Of a stretch of 64,000 nt of DNA, positions 38,600 to 55,600 are shown in pieces. Numbering within the stretch: the stretch's first letter is position 1; the number at the start of each line of letters is the position of its first letter. Under the pieces are notes generated by a model that ran no database searches, had not been told where the DNA came from, and was given only the letters and a program-made list of their open reading frames with translations. The DNA comes from Eleginops maclovinus (Eukaryota; Chordata; Actinopteri; Perciformes; Eleginopidae): NCBI RefSeq assembly GCF_036324505.1, contig NC_086366.1:17438927-17502926 (forward strand), in the 5' to 3' direction. The position numbers and the translations under genes were made by a program.

Positions 38600-38640
38600 C
38601 GCTTTCCACACAGTTTATTATGCAAATTGCAGTGTATTCA
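38600..38640 (+). promoter_or_regulatory. Octamer motif ATGCAAAT in complex sequence
   Basis: A perfect POU octamer ATGCAAAT at 38620-38627 follows TTTATT. A single site is weak evidence of function. Confidence 0.2.
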
Positions 38641-41479
38641 TAGTGGTGTTAGGCGAGTGTGCATAATGTGGGAGCGCACACATCAGTGCACACATGGGAT
38701 TGTACATATTTATGTGTTTAGATTTTAAAAAAGATTTAAGACATTGGTTACATAGTTTTTTTGTTTTTCCCATTGCAAACATCTGATCTGTCATCTGTTT
38801 GTCTGCTTGTTAAAAAACTTAAGTGGGATAGAAACACAAAGTACAGAAAAAATAAGTTAAGCTTGGAGTAGAGAGGGGATATTAGTGTGCTGGCCCAGAA
38901 GGGGAAGCTTTGGTAGGCATAATCTCTTTTATTCCTAATTTTGGAGGATTAGTAACCTACATTCTCTCCTCTCATCTCTCCGAGGCCAGCCTTTTATGGA
39001 TGGACACTGCTCCCTGCTTGCCTTTTTGTTTGACTCCAAATCTCCTGGATTTGCCTGAATGATTTGTTGAATGCACATACTGCACAGTATATTGATGCAT
39101 AGTGATTTTATTCTAATACAACCTAAATTTAATTAAATACTAAAAATAAAAACATTTGATAAATATATTATTAAAAAAACATAGCTATATACTAAATTAT
39201 GTCTTTATTATATTTTTTAAGACCTTTTTCTGTATAAATGCTCAACATGCTTATGTTTGTAGCTCCAGGGCTGTGATAAGGGAGGGGGGTGTTTGCCAGT
39301 CATCCTTCATTTCTTCAACTCAGTCAGTTGAGTGACAAGTGTGGGGGGGGTTCTGCCATCATACATGTTAACGATGCGTTGTGATTATGTAACACACACT
39401 CATGTACCCAAACACCCAGCATGATTAAATCCCGTCACCTACTGTTGTCCTCCATTGATCTGGCAAACAGAGGTCTTCATTGATTGCGGTCACCCGCAGA
39501 TTACAATCAGAACGATGCTCAGCGCAAGGTCTTCTTTAGGCCTGAGGACACTAAAGACAGATGCTGGGCTGTACAATTCTCACATCTTAATCTGTCCAGA
39601 TGCCTCCATGCAATCTACCTCTCCCATTGCACTTCCAATGCTCATACATCTTGTTTTATCTCTGTCAAGTTTTTATAGCACCCTTTGATTGAATGGGAAA
39701 GGGCTGGAATTATTAGAGCTATTTGGTTCTGCATAAATCATAGTATTTGATGATGAATGACTCTGAGTGAATGCTCAATGCAGCAATGTCAGTAATTGCT
39801 GACAGAGAAATAACTATTTTGCCACAGTGTAGAAATACATTGATTTATCAAAAGCAGTTCATAATGTGCTTTCGGACTTTATACTAATTTTTATTGATGT
39901 CTTCATTTGATATTCACATCCATGCTCTGATGATTTACACCAGACCATTTGTGTGCCTGCAATAATTCAACTTTTTATTTGTGCAACTGAAAATAAAAAA
40001 GGGCCATGATGAGCGCTTTTATTACCTTATTACTTAAATTATCATGAAACATATTCAAACTATATGATTTGTTGTGTAATATAATCCATATAGGTTGTTT
40101 TGATTGCCACTATATAGAATCATGGATAGATTGAGGGGGGCGAAAGAAGCGGAGGGACAAAATTTGAAGATGGTTGAGTAATAGAACAAAATAGACAATG
40201 AAACACTGACTGTGGTTCCAGTGTATGCAAATCACCAGGAAGTGTCTAAAAATGTATTCAAAATGTGTTCAAATTTGAACAAATGCACATTTCCTCAGCA
40301 CAATTATACACAGTTGAATGTAGAAGTGGCCATGCAGGAAAGGGTGGGCTTTAGGGCTAAAAGACTGATGACCCTGTCCTTTTCCTCATTTACTCCTAAT
40401 CTCTGTTCTGATGTGAAGTAAATTGTAATGCTTCGCACATCCCCAAGCAGCTCCCTGCCACCCCTCTCCGAGCCAGCACACAAGCCTTCATCGAAGAGGT
40501 TTGTTAAAGACTGACCGCTGATCAGGCTCTGAGGGCCTTCCCGGGTCAGGCCAGAGTGCCCTCTTGACCTTTGTCTGTGTAACTTCAAATTATGATGCAT
40601 TAAGGCATAAAGGACTACTAATGGCTTTGCATGTATTAAACATCTGTGCTACCCTGGATCAAAGAGCCATTTACAACAGGACCCTAAATATACTCACAGG
40701 AAGTTGTGGTGTGTAAAAAAGGTCAGGGGTCAAGACGAGCGTGTGAAGTGGAGCTGTGGCTAATTATTGGCTTGTGAGAGCCTTTGTACCGCGAGCCAGC
40801 TGTAAGACTAGAGGACTTAGGTATTTAATATCCTGTTTGCTGCCCCTAAAAGTTTCTGTGTATCAGTGAGGAGCATTCCTGAAGGTCAGAATAGAGCATA
40901 GAGAATAGAGGCTGCTGCTTTGAGGATGATTGGGCATGTCCTCCAGTCATGGAAGAAGATGATAATCTGTGATGCACGTTCCTAGGTAGAGAGTGCCACA
41001 CACTTGAATGCGGTGAATAAGATTTGGGTTATTGCAGTGTATGGTAGTGGAATGGAAGTCAGGCCATCACGGCAGTGTCATTCATCTTTCAAAGCGTGTG
41101 AGAATTGTCTCAGTTTAGAGTTGTGGCTTCATTCCTGTGGTGTAAGAAATTATACAGTTGGTTTGAAACGACAAAATGTTCTGTTTCAACTTGACTTGGC
41201 CACAGAGTGCAGTGCTGTGTAGTTCAAAACCCCTCAATTTGCTTAGACTTAAATGAGACATAGATAATTCACCAGACATTCCTGAAATGAGTGAGCAATC
41301 AGTATGCATTGTTAGAGTATTTAAATTATAGGGAAAGATAATCAAATAATTGAGGAATGGGGAAGGTAGGCCACAGGTTTAAAGGTAACACCAATATTGA
41401 TAGTGATTACTGGAAAATGTGGTTTTCAAAGAGCTTTTTTACCTACGCAAATACTTGATTCTTCATGTCATTCCTTTGC

Positions 41480-41760
41480 TCCATAACTGAGTAATCTGTA
41501 ATTCATGTACTTAATTACAACAGTTAAACTTGAGGAATCAGTTTGAGCTTGGAAAATCTCATTGAATCTCTTTTTAACAACCAACCAAATAACCTTAATT
41601 TGGAAGGCCTTTAAGCTGTTAAAATACAATTAACCTCAGCAATTAGTTATGTTCTGAAGGTCGAAAAAGCATTGATCTTCCTAATTAGAAAGTTAAAATG
41701 GATGATTCTTAATTGTTGTATTTATCTCTGCTCGAGATGTGCTGACAGGTTACAACGGCA
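41480..41760. promoter_or_regulatory. Candidate distal regulatory block
   Basis: Complex AT-rich sequence with repeated TTAATTA, CAATTAACC, CAATTAG, CCTAATTAG and CTTAATTG cores spread over about 250 bp, and no simple repeats. The inference is as for the other blocks. Confidence 0.25.
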
Positions 41761-43030
41761 TCCATCCACTTGACTGAGAAGGAAATAACTCGGGATTTTT
41801 TTTGGAGGCATTGTCTTAGTTAAAAGCAGTCTTTGTCTTCCCCTTTGTTTACCCATGGTTACAATATCCAGTCACTTTGACAAGTTATTTTAAAAGAAAG
41901 GGGTTAATTATACTGAACCTCATTGTAAATTATAGTAAACCTCATGAACACTGGCAGTCGCACAGACAGCTTTTGTAGAGTTTGATACATGACATTATTT
42001 ATTAAATAATATCCCTATTAAGTGTTATTCACTCACAGATTTGGCTCACTGTATTTTTTCTGAGTACTGAATGGTTATTATGTTCCTGAATTCACCCTAA
42101 AGTACATCCCTTTAGCATGAAGACAGGTGAAGAAACAAAACAGTTGAAAAAAAGACTTGATACAGATTAAACTAAACCATTCAAGAAATATGGATGTTTT
42201 AGCAGAACTTGCCATGAACCTATCATTATTAAGTATACAGTAGTATACTAAAAATTCAACCTGGGCAGCACCTGAACCATGAACAAGATGCAACACTACT
42301 TCTTAGCCCGGGGAATAAAACCGTTACTTTTATCTGTAAAGGTATTAGAAAAAAATGATATTTTGTCTTTCTTTCTTATCCTGACATTTTTCTTAGTTCC
42401 CCTTCCTTATGTCTCTTTATACTGTGTTTCTGTCTGGTTGCCTGTCTGCCTCTCTCTGTGGGGGTTTATGCTTGGTCTGTGGCAGAGGTATCTCCCCTTT
42501 TCCTCTAATTGGCCAGCCCCCCTCTCTCCTTCCCTGGTAGATAATTGGACATGCAGCCCAGAGTCTCGCATCCCAATCATTGGCTCTCTGCAGCCCCCTC
42601 TGCATTCCACCCAGTGTGAGTCTCTCTATGGACCAGTCTTTGACCACTGAATCAAAGGGAATATACAATCCTGTACTGTCCAAACATGACGTGGCTCAGG
42701 CTGCTTTTGCTTCATTCACTATACCAAATATGAGTATGAGATGGATTTTTATGTCCAGAATATTGCTTCCAACATCTCCCTCCACTACCTTAACCCCTAG
42801 AGAAAAAAAAGCCTCTCGTTCTGCAGTACATAGAGAGCAAGGTAATTAATTTTGGGGTAGCCCTACTGGAGTTATTCATATGGGGTTCAATATCAAAATA
42901 TTCGGCTCTGCTGTAGCCCTTAATAATTCATGGTTAGCATTCATCTTCATTGGTATAGGGAGCAGAGGAGTCATCCGTCACTATAGGGAGCCTTGGTTTA
43001 ACTAGTACCGAGCCCTAGTGTTGGTTGTCA

Positions 43031-43056
43031 GGGTTTACAGAGGGAGGGCAGGGGGG
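43031..43056 (+). other. G-quadruplex-type motif
   Basis: Four G runs (GGG, GGG, GGG, GGGGGG) are separated by loops of 8, 1 and 2 bases. The pattern is compatible with a quadruplex on the plus strand; function is unknown. Confidence 0.4.
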
Positions 43057-45681
43057 AAGGAACAAAAGAAAGAGGCGTGTGGCTTTGTCACACTGATGAG
43101 TGGGCCCCCCCATCTCTGGGAAGGAGGCAGCTTGAAGAACGAAAAAGCTGAGCTGTTGACCTTTGGGAAAGGACCATTGGCTTCAGATTGAGTGATGGTG
43201 TCAGCCGCTAGTGTAAAACACCTCTATTAGGAATGCCTGGCATGCTTTGGCGCTTCTAATTATGAAGAATGCAAAACAACAGTAAGGAGTCAGCTACTGT
43301 TATGTGGGACCCACCACCGTGTGACTTCTTGTCTTACACACTCAAAACCATACACATCTTACACATTCCTTACATACACTTTGTGTCGCAATAATTTTTT
43401 TTATCCCCATTATATTATATGCATACCAACGCCATTGTTGAGTTTTGTTACTACAAGTGATTTGTTGCTCTATGTGTGGTGTATGTTGTATTTGAGCTAG
43501 CAGAGTGAGAGTTCAGACGGTCCCTGGACTTTAGCCAAGGTCCTGGATGTAGGGAAAAAAAATATCGCAACATTTTTGCTTAGTTGAAAACACCCAATGA
43601 TTTAAGCCATCTGTGTGCAATTGGACTTTGACTGTTTTGTCATCCTGCTTCCCCGGGAGGTATCCCTGTGAGGGGAAAAAGCCCTGTAACATTATCAGCA
43701 GATATGCATAGCTACTGGGCAGTCAGCGATGAAGGGAGGAATGGACAGGCGGAAGGATGGAGAGATGGAGAGCGGAGGGAGTCCCCAGAGATTTTCCCAC
43801 TGAGACACCGAGGTCAACAGCAGAGCACAAATAGGCTTTTTTTGTCTAGGATGTGTGAGGGAGTGAGACGACAGTCCCTACTCCCTCCTCCACCTTCAAC
43901 CCTGTGCCTGGTCAGTCCCTGAAAACTGAGAGCTCATTATAACAGACTGCAGAGAAGCACTGTTGAGGTGCTAAGACCAAAGGCACAGGCCTGTCAGTGT
44001 AAACCTGGGTTGATGAAATGCATGCCATCACTTGGGCTTATATTTTACCTATCTCTCAAAAGTAAGATGATCAACTGATATAAAACCTCTCAGTATTCAT
44101 TTTTACTTCCGCAATAAAATGTTTTCCCCTGTGCATTCTCAGAGAAACCCAACTGGCAGATTTGTCATCTCATACTGTTTTACTGTCACCAGTGGCCATA
44201 AAACATCTCTATTTATTTAGTGGCAGCCAAGCATTGCTGCTGCTCTCAAAGGGATGCCCTTGTGTTCGCCTCAGTAACCTTGCATTTAATGGAGGAGGTC
44301 AATCTTTAGCAGAGGGGGGAGTCTTTTAAAGAATGAATACAAAATAGAATGGGAGAATAAAAGACTCAGGGTTGCTATTGATAGCAGCAAGGAAGACAGT
44401 GCAGGCAGCCAGGTGATTTTATTAAATATCTGGGAAATTATCTCCTGCCCTCTCTACCTTCTCTGGCTCTCCCTAACTGTATTCCTCTCTCCCATTCTCT
44501 CTCTTGGTCTGAAATGGGTCCGGCAAAGCTATTGTTGGGCTTTCTCACATCTAAGCAAACATTTATTATCTTTGCATTTTTAGCTCCCAACATGAATGTT
44601 GCCTTGCTGTCTAGGGTTTAATACTTTATAGAATGCATCTTTAAAGCATGTATGTTTTGTTGGTAGGAAATGAACAGGGCCCAACCGAGAACCAGAGACA
44701 GTGTAGAGTTAGAAAAACAGAGCAACACATGAGGCCCAGGTGTGGGGGTAATCAATTTCATGAAGTTTAGTTTTTCAAGGCTGCATGCTAAAGGAAACTG
44801 TCATAATTGGGACACCGTTTTAGACAGGTAATAGCTTTGCAGCATTCATTATTTTGGGGATATACACACAAAGAAACACACATTCCTGAATCACAGACCA
44901 CTGAACACAATTGAGACGGATATGTTTGTTGCATTTCCTGGTAACCTCCATGTTTCAAGGACTCCTGCAGGCTTGTTCCTTCATCATGAGGGGAGGTCTG
45001 TTTAGGGAGCTTTGTTCTGCCTTTGGTCAGATTTATTACTGAGCATAACTATCTGTTTGGCTTGTTAGCATTGGCTAGATGAGCTGTCCAGAGCAGCAGG
45101 TGCTGCAAAGTTTAAGGGGCTTTTATTAAGGCTAAACTGTGAATGGATTTACTTCACTTATTTGCTACACACAGGTGAAATGTCTACCGATAGATCATCC
45201 TGATTGCCAGCTCCTGTTGTTATCCACTCCGTCCTCTTCAAGCTAGCAGATAATGCAAGTGTATGTAGGACTGTCCTCATTCAAATCTTTACTGTGTCAG
45301 CACACATCAGCTGATCATACAACATATTAAAACTTAAAAAATAAGATATTGACATCAATAACATATTTAAAAAACTGGATATAAACTCAAAGAAAACTAA
45401 TTGAAGTTATTTTATATAAATATCACAGAAAGTCTCGTATCAGCTCATACTGCCAGGGACATTCATGTTGCTGACAGCAGCGTTTAAATGTCTGTTTAGT
45501 GCTGCTCTTGTTAGGAGTTGTCATTAAAAATGACTTGCTGCCTTTATGATGTAGAAAATACTAAATTAAATTGTGAAACTTTATCTTAATTGGTCCCAAT
45601 TAATAATTGTTCTGCTGCTGAGGCAGAAACCGTTTTGAGAGGAATTGACACGCAAAGGAATTTATACAGATATCCTCTGAC

Positions 45682-49367
<3,686 letters not shown>

Positions 49368-49384
49368 TATAAATGCACGAGTGG

Positions 49385-49416
49385 TCAAGGTTTCAAGGTT
49401 TCAAGGTTTCAAGGTT
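49385..49416 (+). repeat. (TCAAGGTT)4 tandem repeat
   Basis: Four perfect copies of the 8-mer TCAAGGTT stand in a row. On the minus strand they form the (AACCTTGA)n 3' tail of the adjoining LINE-derived element. Confidence 0.95.
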
Positions 49417-49600
49417 TTATTTGTCATATGCACAGCAGATACAGCGTATATGTTGGCAATGAAAATCTTATGTCGCGTGCTCCTCCAACAACTCAACATA
49501 CATGGTGCAAATAACATAAATAAAATAGTGCAAAAAGAATAAAATAGTGCAAAAAGAGAGGAGCTCGAGACACGGCAGCCATCCTCGGCGCCATCTTGCT
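49385..49600 (-). mobile_element. Short LINE-derived element with 8-bp tandem tail (L2/CR1-like)
   Basis: Read on the minus strand, the segment starts with GCAAGATGGCGCCGAGGATG, a GC-rich leader with a YY1-type AAGATGGC motif of the kind found at the 5' ends of LINEs. It continues through two copies of a unit containing TTTTTGCACTATTTTATT. It then ends with AATAAA and four tandem copies of AACCTTGA (49385-49416). An 8-bp tandem tail after a poly(A)-like signal is characteristic of L2/CR1-clade retrotransposons. No coding sequence lies between the 5'-type leader and the 3' tail, so this is either an internally deleted LINE or a SINE-like derivative. The assignment to L2/CR1 rests on structure only. 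The insertion sits 19 bp from a long (AC)n array. Confidence 0.6.
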
Positions 49601-52600
49601 CAGATCAGCTCAGTGATCGCTCTCTCTAATGCTCAGGCCTGGACTGGAGTGGGGAGTTGTCCATTTGGTTTTAATTGTGTTGTTCTATGCATTAGTCCAG
49701 GGCTCATTGTGGGCCTGTACGGAGCGTGGGTGGATGAGGAAGCATGCATGAAGCAGTGACAGAGGGCTTTTAGTGGACAGATGAGAAGGTGGAGGGCCTC
49801 TTCAGCCTGGGCAATGCTTTCCTATCTCATGCAGAGTGGCCATGGATTGCTCTTACTACACCATTGAAGTTGATCATTGCCAGTCCTTACTACAGCCATT
49901 CTAAACAATGGCTTTTGTTAGTGGCAATGACTCATTCATAGCATGTAATTTTGAGCACATTAGCGACAGATGCCATGTTGTTTTTGCAGCAGTGCACACA
50001 GTGTCATGCTTACACTCATGTGGAATTATTAATACAGTATCTTTTGTGTACATGTGAAGGTCTAAATGAAAGGGAGAACCAGAGCATGTGGCCTAGTTGG
50101 TGAATTGATGTCACGCTCCAGCTATTCCTAGAAGTTGTATCATTTGCTTTCTCATTACTGCAGTTATTACAGAGAAAAAAAAGGGGGGGGGAAGTGCTTT
50201 GGATCAGGAAATTAAGTTTTCACAGATTGTAGTATCCTCTGTGGCTGCCCCTGTTTCTTTGTACTGCACTGGCACATCAGCCAACATGTTTTTGTAAATC
50301 ACATAAAACACATTAAAGAGAGGACAAGGAGAAGTAGAGGACAACTCAGGTGAAACAACTTACATAGAATGATATCCTCATGTATAACTTAAAACAGTGT
50401 TCCAACATCTGGTCCAGTAATTACTTCCACCATAGGAGGGAGATCACAGTGAAAACTTGGAAACTCAAATGTTTGATAAACACATAAAATGCACATTTCC
50501 TCAGTGACCTAAATTACAACCCAAAATGTGTAACTGGAAGTGGGCCAACTAAACATTCACTGGTTTCAGTCTGGAGTACATGCTGGTGCGTAGCCTTTGT
50601 CAAAATATAACTGGTTCGAACTCAATGTGCTCTTTGCAGGCTATTGCCAAGAAAACTTTGTTTTTTTTAAGTCAATTCCTTCATCATTCTTCAAGAAGTT
50701 TTAAGCCAAATCCTGTTCAACATATTCATCAGTACTCAAGCATGCACAATTTGGATTGACAGAGTACAAACCCACACTTGGATACAGATCCTACATTTTG
50801 AGCTGACATTTGTATCAGCAGTTTTGCTACACGATACTTATCACCACAGAAAATAAGCACAAGCCACTAAGAATAGATTCTGAAGCACCCAACCATAGGC
50901 CTATATGCATTGTGCTCAGCTAATGAAGATTACATTATTGTAAGTAAACCTTTTCTATTGTTTCATATTATATAGTGATGCAATTACGGAAGCAGTGAAA
51001 GACTTGAAAACTTTACCAACATGGTAAATGGTGTGCTTCTTTTTTTATTATGGAAAAAATGTATGGCAGGGTGTACAGTAACATTTGTGTAGGCTATGAA
51101 TTAGATATGGCGGGATGGAAACCAAAAAAGCATCGTTACTCACAATCACTATGCCTAGAGATACTGTATGGCCTTGTCTGTCACCACTGAGGGGAGATAC
51201 ATTACTGTGTGTGGTTCATTCCCCACTGGCCCCTTTCAGGACCACCTTTAGGCAAGCAAACTACACCATGGTGATTTACAGTAACATTGTTATTATTCTG
51301 TGACTGTATGCATATGGTGTGTAGTTAACGAGGGATCCTAAAAAAGATCTTGACAGATGGGTCAGACACCGTTATTGTAAGGACAACACTGTCAAGAATT
51401 CAGCCACGTGATGACAGAGATGACACTGGAACAGCGTCTGGCATGCTAGTGATGTCTCTGTTTACTAGTCACGGTTTCCACTCACTTGACTTTGTTGTAG
51501 CCCTGTCAAGAGGTGAGGTGTCCGCTTCAACAACAGTCAATCACAGTGTTACACTCCCTTGTTTTTTTTTTCCTTTTTTCTCCTTCTCCAAAATCTTCCC
51601 TCAACCGTGCGACTCCTCCCACAGAATGGCAATAAGAGGTAGTGGGTTGAAGCAATGAGACAAAAAATGATATAAAGATAATAAAAGAGCAGCAGTAAGA
51701 GAGAAATGAGGCAAAGATAACTGTGAGACCGGGATGGAAGCAGGAGGAGAGAAAAATGTTGCCATCAAGTTGCCCCGAATAATTCATAGGTTTTCCATGA
51801 TCGAAAGAGCAACTGCCCTTTATGATGTTATATTTCTCAGCTGGTTTATGCAAAGAAGGCCTTTTATATGAACCACCAACACCCTAGACTGAAGGTAGTG
51901 ATATAAGATGTGACTATGATACGCTGGAGTTTAATGTATTGTTCTCTGTGTCGTGTTTTCCCTCCCCAACCCAAACATACTGTAGCTCCTGGGCCATCTT
52001 CCATGATATATCTCCCTCTTTCTGTATATTTTCATTGTCTCTGTTTAAATACCCGACTAGAGTGCATGTAGCCCCTTAAGACTTTGTTTTGCTTTGTGTG
52101 CATCTCATATGAACACCTTTTGTGATGTGGAATGGCTGGTCAACCAAACACTTCAATGTCCTCAAAAGCTGTGGTCGTCTCATCTCCAAGCCTCCTCTAA
52201 TCACAAAGGCTGCGTGCTGAAACCGCAGAGTGATGCGTGATAAAAGAGAGGGCCTGAGGTATTGAGCTCACATCCATCGCCACTTCAAAGACCAGCAGAA
52301 TCTATAGGAGCCACTGCTATTGTCTGTTGTGCAGGTGTGCTGCTTTCCAAAGGCTCTGGAGGTCTCAGAAAGCCACATAGCTCCACAGTGAGGACTTGTT
52401 GAGATGCTATCTCTCCAAGATATAGACAACATGAAGGAGACTTACACAATGGATGGCATGTGGACTTTGGTACTGCGTGGGGGAATGTTTGTAATCAGCA
52501 CTAAACTTTGCTGGCAATTCCAATTGGCTGCAGGGGCATGTCATGTTGGGTTGGTAGTTAAAATCTTTGCAGTGTTTATTTAGTTTTCCGTTCAGACATA

Positions 52601-55600
52601 ATGTAATCAGTGTGCCACATTCCAAAAATAAGCAATTCATGTCAAACTTGAATAACCTGTCAAATGTGTCTGGCCATCTGTGTTATCGCCTGAACAACTT
52701 CCCAATATTTTGGCCTTTTAAAGACTTTCAATTTGTCAGACTATAGGATATGTCCAGTGCCTGTGCTCTATTGAAGTAGTCGGGGAACGTTTTATTGATG
52801 TCACCCGTATGGCCTGTGCTCCCAGCCACATCCCACCCGCATGACGTGAACTGCTCTGTTTTATTTTGCTGTTCTCCACAACAACCTGAACACCCTCATA
52901 TGCTGCTCCAGAGGGCAACAAGCCCCATCACATCCTCTCCCTGATTAGCTTTTCCCCTTTGTTGAGCACAATGTAGCTATTTAGCTGCACGCGCTCTTAT
53001 CATGGCTTTGCTGGCATATTTGGCCCTGGCAGAAACTAAACATGGATTTATTTGATGATTTCCTCATAAGGGAGGCAGTGGCAGCATTTTGTGGTAAATT
53101 GTTTCCCCATGTGAGGCACGTAAGGCATGTCTTATCTCAGGAGAGCTGGGAAGAACGGAGGTTGAATTTATCTGTGCACTGAGTCCCAACCTCTCTGCGC
53201 TGTTGTTCAGTTTGTTGAAGAGATACTGAGGGAAAAGATGATAGTTGTGGGGGCTCTCTGCTAGGGGACAGTTTGTTTGCTGGCATGTAGAAGTGTGTTT
53301 CATGGTTGCTTTCATGCTTGCTTGTTATACGCCTGGCTCCGCTCCTTCATGACCATGTAGTCAGTTGGGTCAGCAGGTGTTGATCAGATGTACCACTGAC
53401 CACGCAACTCCACCGCTCCTAACACATTGCTCTGTGCTTACACACAGCCGCTGACCTCAAACACACACTGAACCAGTCACTTACTGAAACGCACTCGGTG
53501 AGTTAGCCAAGCATTCAGTAAAGGTTCTGTATCATACTAGGATTATATTTCACTTATAATTCGATGTTGTTTTGTCCTAAATAGTACAAATTGTCCTTCA
53601 CATAAGCTTTTTTTTACATATTCTTATTGTCTGAATTGTGTAGCACTCCAAAGTCAGTGCTATAACAGTCCAGACCTTGAAAGTATCCCCCTTTGGCAGA
53701 AAAACACAAACATCTGCCCCATCTCCCAACACCGAATACTCCTCTGTATTGCTGCCCTGCGTTCCCTTATCCTCAAAATCACCCAGCCAGTTCTTTCTCC
53801 TCCATTTCTTACATGTTCCCTCTCTCCCTTGTTTCTTGCCCCTCCTCTGCTCCAGATGGGCTCCTCTTTTCCTTTCAGAGTAATCTGTCTACGATGCACG
53901 GGGGCTTTTGGCTGACCACATGCCTTTGGATGTTAGGAATGGCATCCATGTTGAGTAGGGTTTTTTATGACGGGGTGAACTAGAGGTTGCGCCTTCCAGT
54001 GGATGTCCCTGTAGACACCTGCTCAACAATACAGTGCAGAAAAGTTTGATACATAAGATTTAATGGTCAGGATTTAAAGCTTCTAAATGGTTTATCTTTG
54101 CATTGACATTTAAAAAAAAAATACATATTTTGCAGCAGAGAAAAAACATTTTGTAATAACAGAGTAAGTCCAAACAGGATAGGATAAATTGCCCCTTATT
54201 AAAAGACAAATGAACTTCTTTTTATTGTTCAAATGATATAGCTTTCATACTGTACTTGCCAAGGCCTGTTTTCTTCCCAAGGGCATTAACTGCCAGAGGA
54301 AGCATCTTCAATGTGATTCGTTTTTCATATATACATTTTTCAGATGTCTATGTTTTGCAGACATACATTATGACCAACTGTATTAAAGAGAGAGCCATGG
54401 GATTGAAATGGTGAGACCACTATTTAATATTCCCTTTTAATGTTACCCAGTAAAGCCAGCAGTTGTCGATCACCTCTTAACAATTTTCTAAATGTTTCTA
54501 TAATTATTACACAACATCACAACATCACTGATGTAAAAATGAGATGAACAGATGTGTTGTGTTTGGACTCAAGCAATGGATGAAAAGAAAAGCATTTTCA
54601 TTTTGGTTAAACAGTAGGGAAGATGGACTTCCGATTGAGACTACAAGTCAATGTTAAAGCAGAAGACAGGAAACCATGATGAAGAAACAAAACCTAGCAC
54701 TGAAAATATAGACAGTTTCTACCTTTACATTTTTCTATCCGTCTGACTAGTCTGAGGCTGCCAAGCTTGAACTCCAAGGAAGACAGTACCTCAGGAGGAA
54801 AAGATTTCTCTCCCACTTCTATAAATCTAGCAAATATTTTAGAGTCCTTTTTTGAGTCAAGTTTGTGCAGTAGCCTTACATTTCCACAGCCACTCTGCTT
54901 AGCTTTGTTCCCTTGGGAGAGAGATCATAAATCAGCTCACCAGGATGTTTCAGTAGTGAAGCATACCATAAAACAAAGGTAAAACAAAAATGAAGGAATC
55001 TTTCTTTTGTCTGTGCCTCATCTAATGAAAATCTAAAGATGGAATATGCAGGGCTTAACATCAGTCTTGAAACCTTACACAGTGTCAATTTCACAGGGAT
55101 CAGGGTAATTTCTGGCGCACTTACAAACCTTTCCCCTTGGCATCAGCCATGCTCAATAGTGCATGTTAAGGAACTTGACAAATGTAGTGAAAAGCTATAG
55201 CACTAAAGCGTTTGGCAATGATCAGCGTACACACTCACGTGATGAGCAAGTGCTAAAGATAAAATGTCAGCTCTCTATTTCTTTCTGGCACAGTATCTCC
55301 GCCAGCATTCCCCTCACTCCTTCCTTTCAGTATCTCTTCCCACTGTAACAGATCCCCTCTCAGATAGGGATATGGCCATCTTTTCATCTTCTCAGGGTCC
55401 ATCTGGGAGAGTTTACAGTCCATGTGGAAGCCATTGAAATGGGGACGGCAACTGATCAGAGAAAGATGTGCCCTTCTGGTGCTGCAGCACATGTTTTCCA
55501 GCACCCTTATTTGCTTTGTCTCACCCATTTTATCATTCCTGCGTCCTTTTTGAGGGACCCCCCACCTCCACACTTTTACTTAACCCCTACAACCTTCTCC

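Larger units (their letters stand above)
37179..45681. other. Unique noncoding sequence
   Basis: Contains the octamer site at 38.6 kb, an AT-rich island at about 39100-39230, two G-rich patches near 39.3 kb, the candidate block at 41.5 kb and the quadruplex motif at 43.0 kb. No supported gene. Confidence 0.6.

Noticed and set aside
39100..39240. AT-rich island with many A and T runs, possible origin or matrix attachment site
   Set aside because: Composition alone does not support either role.
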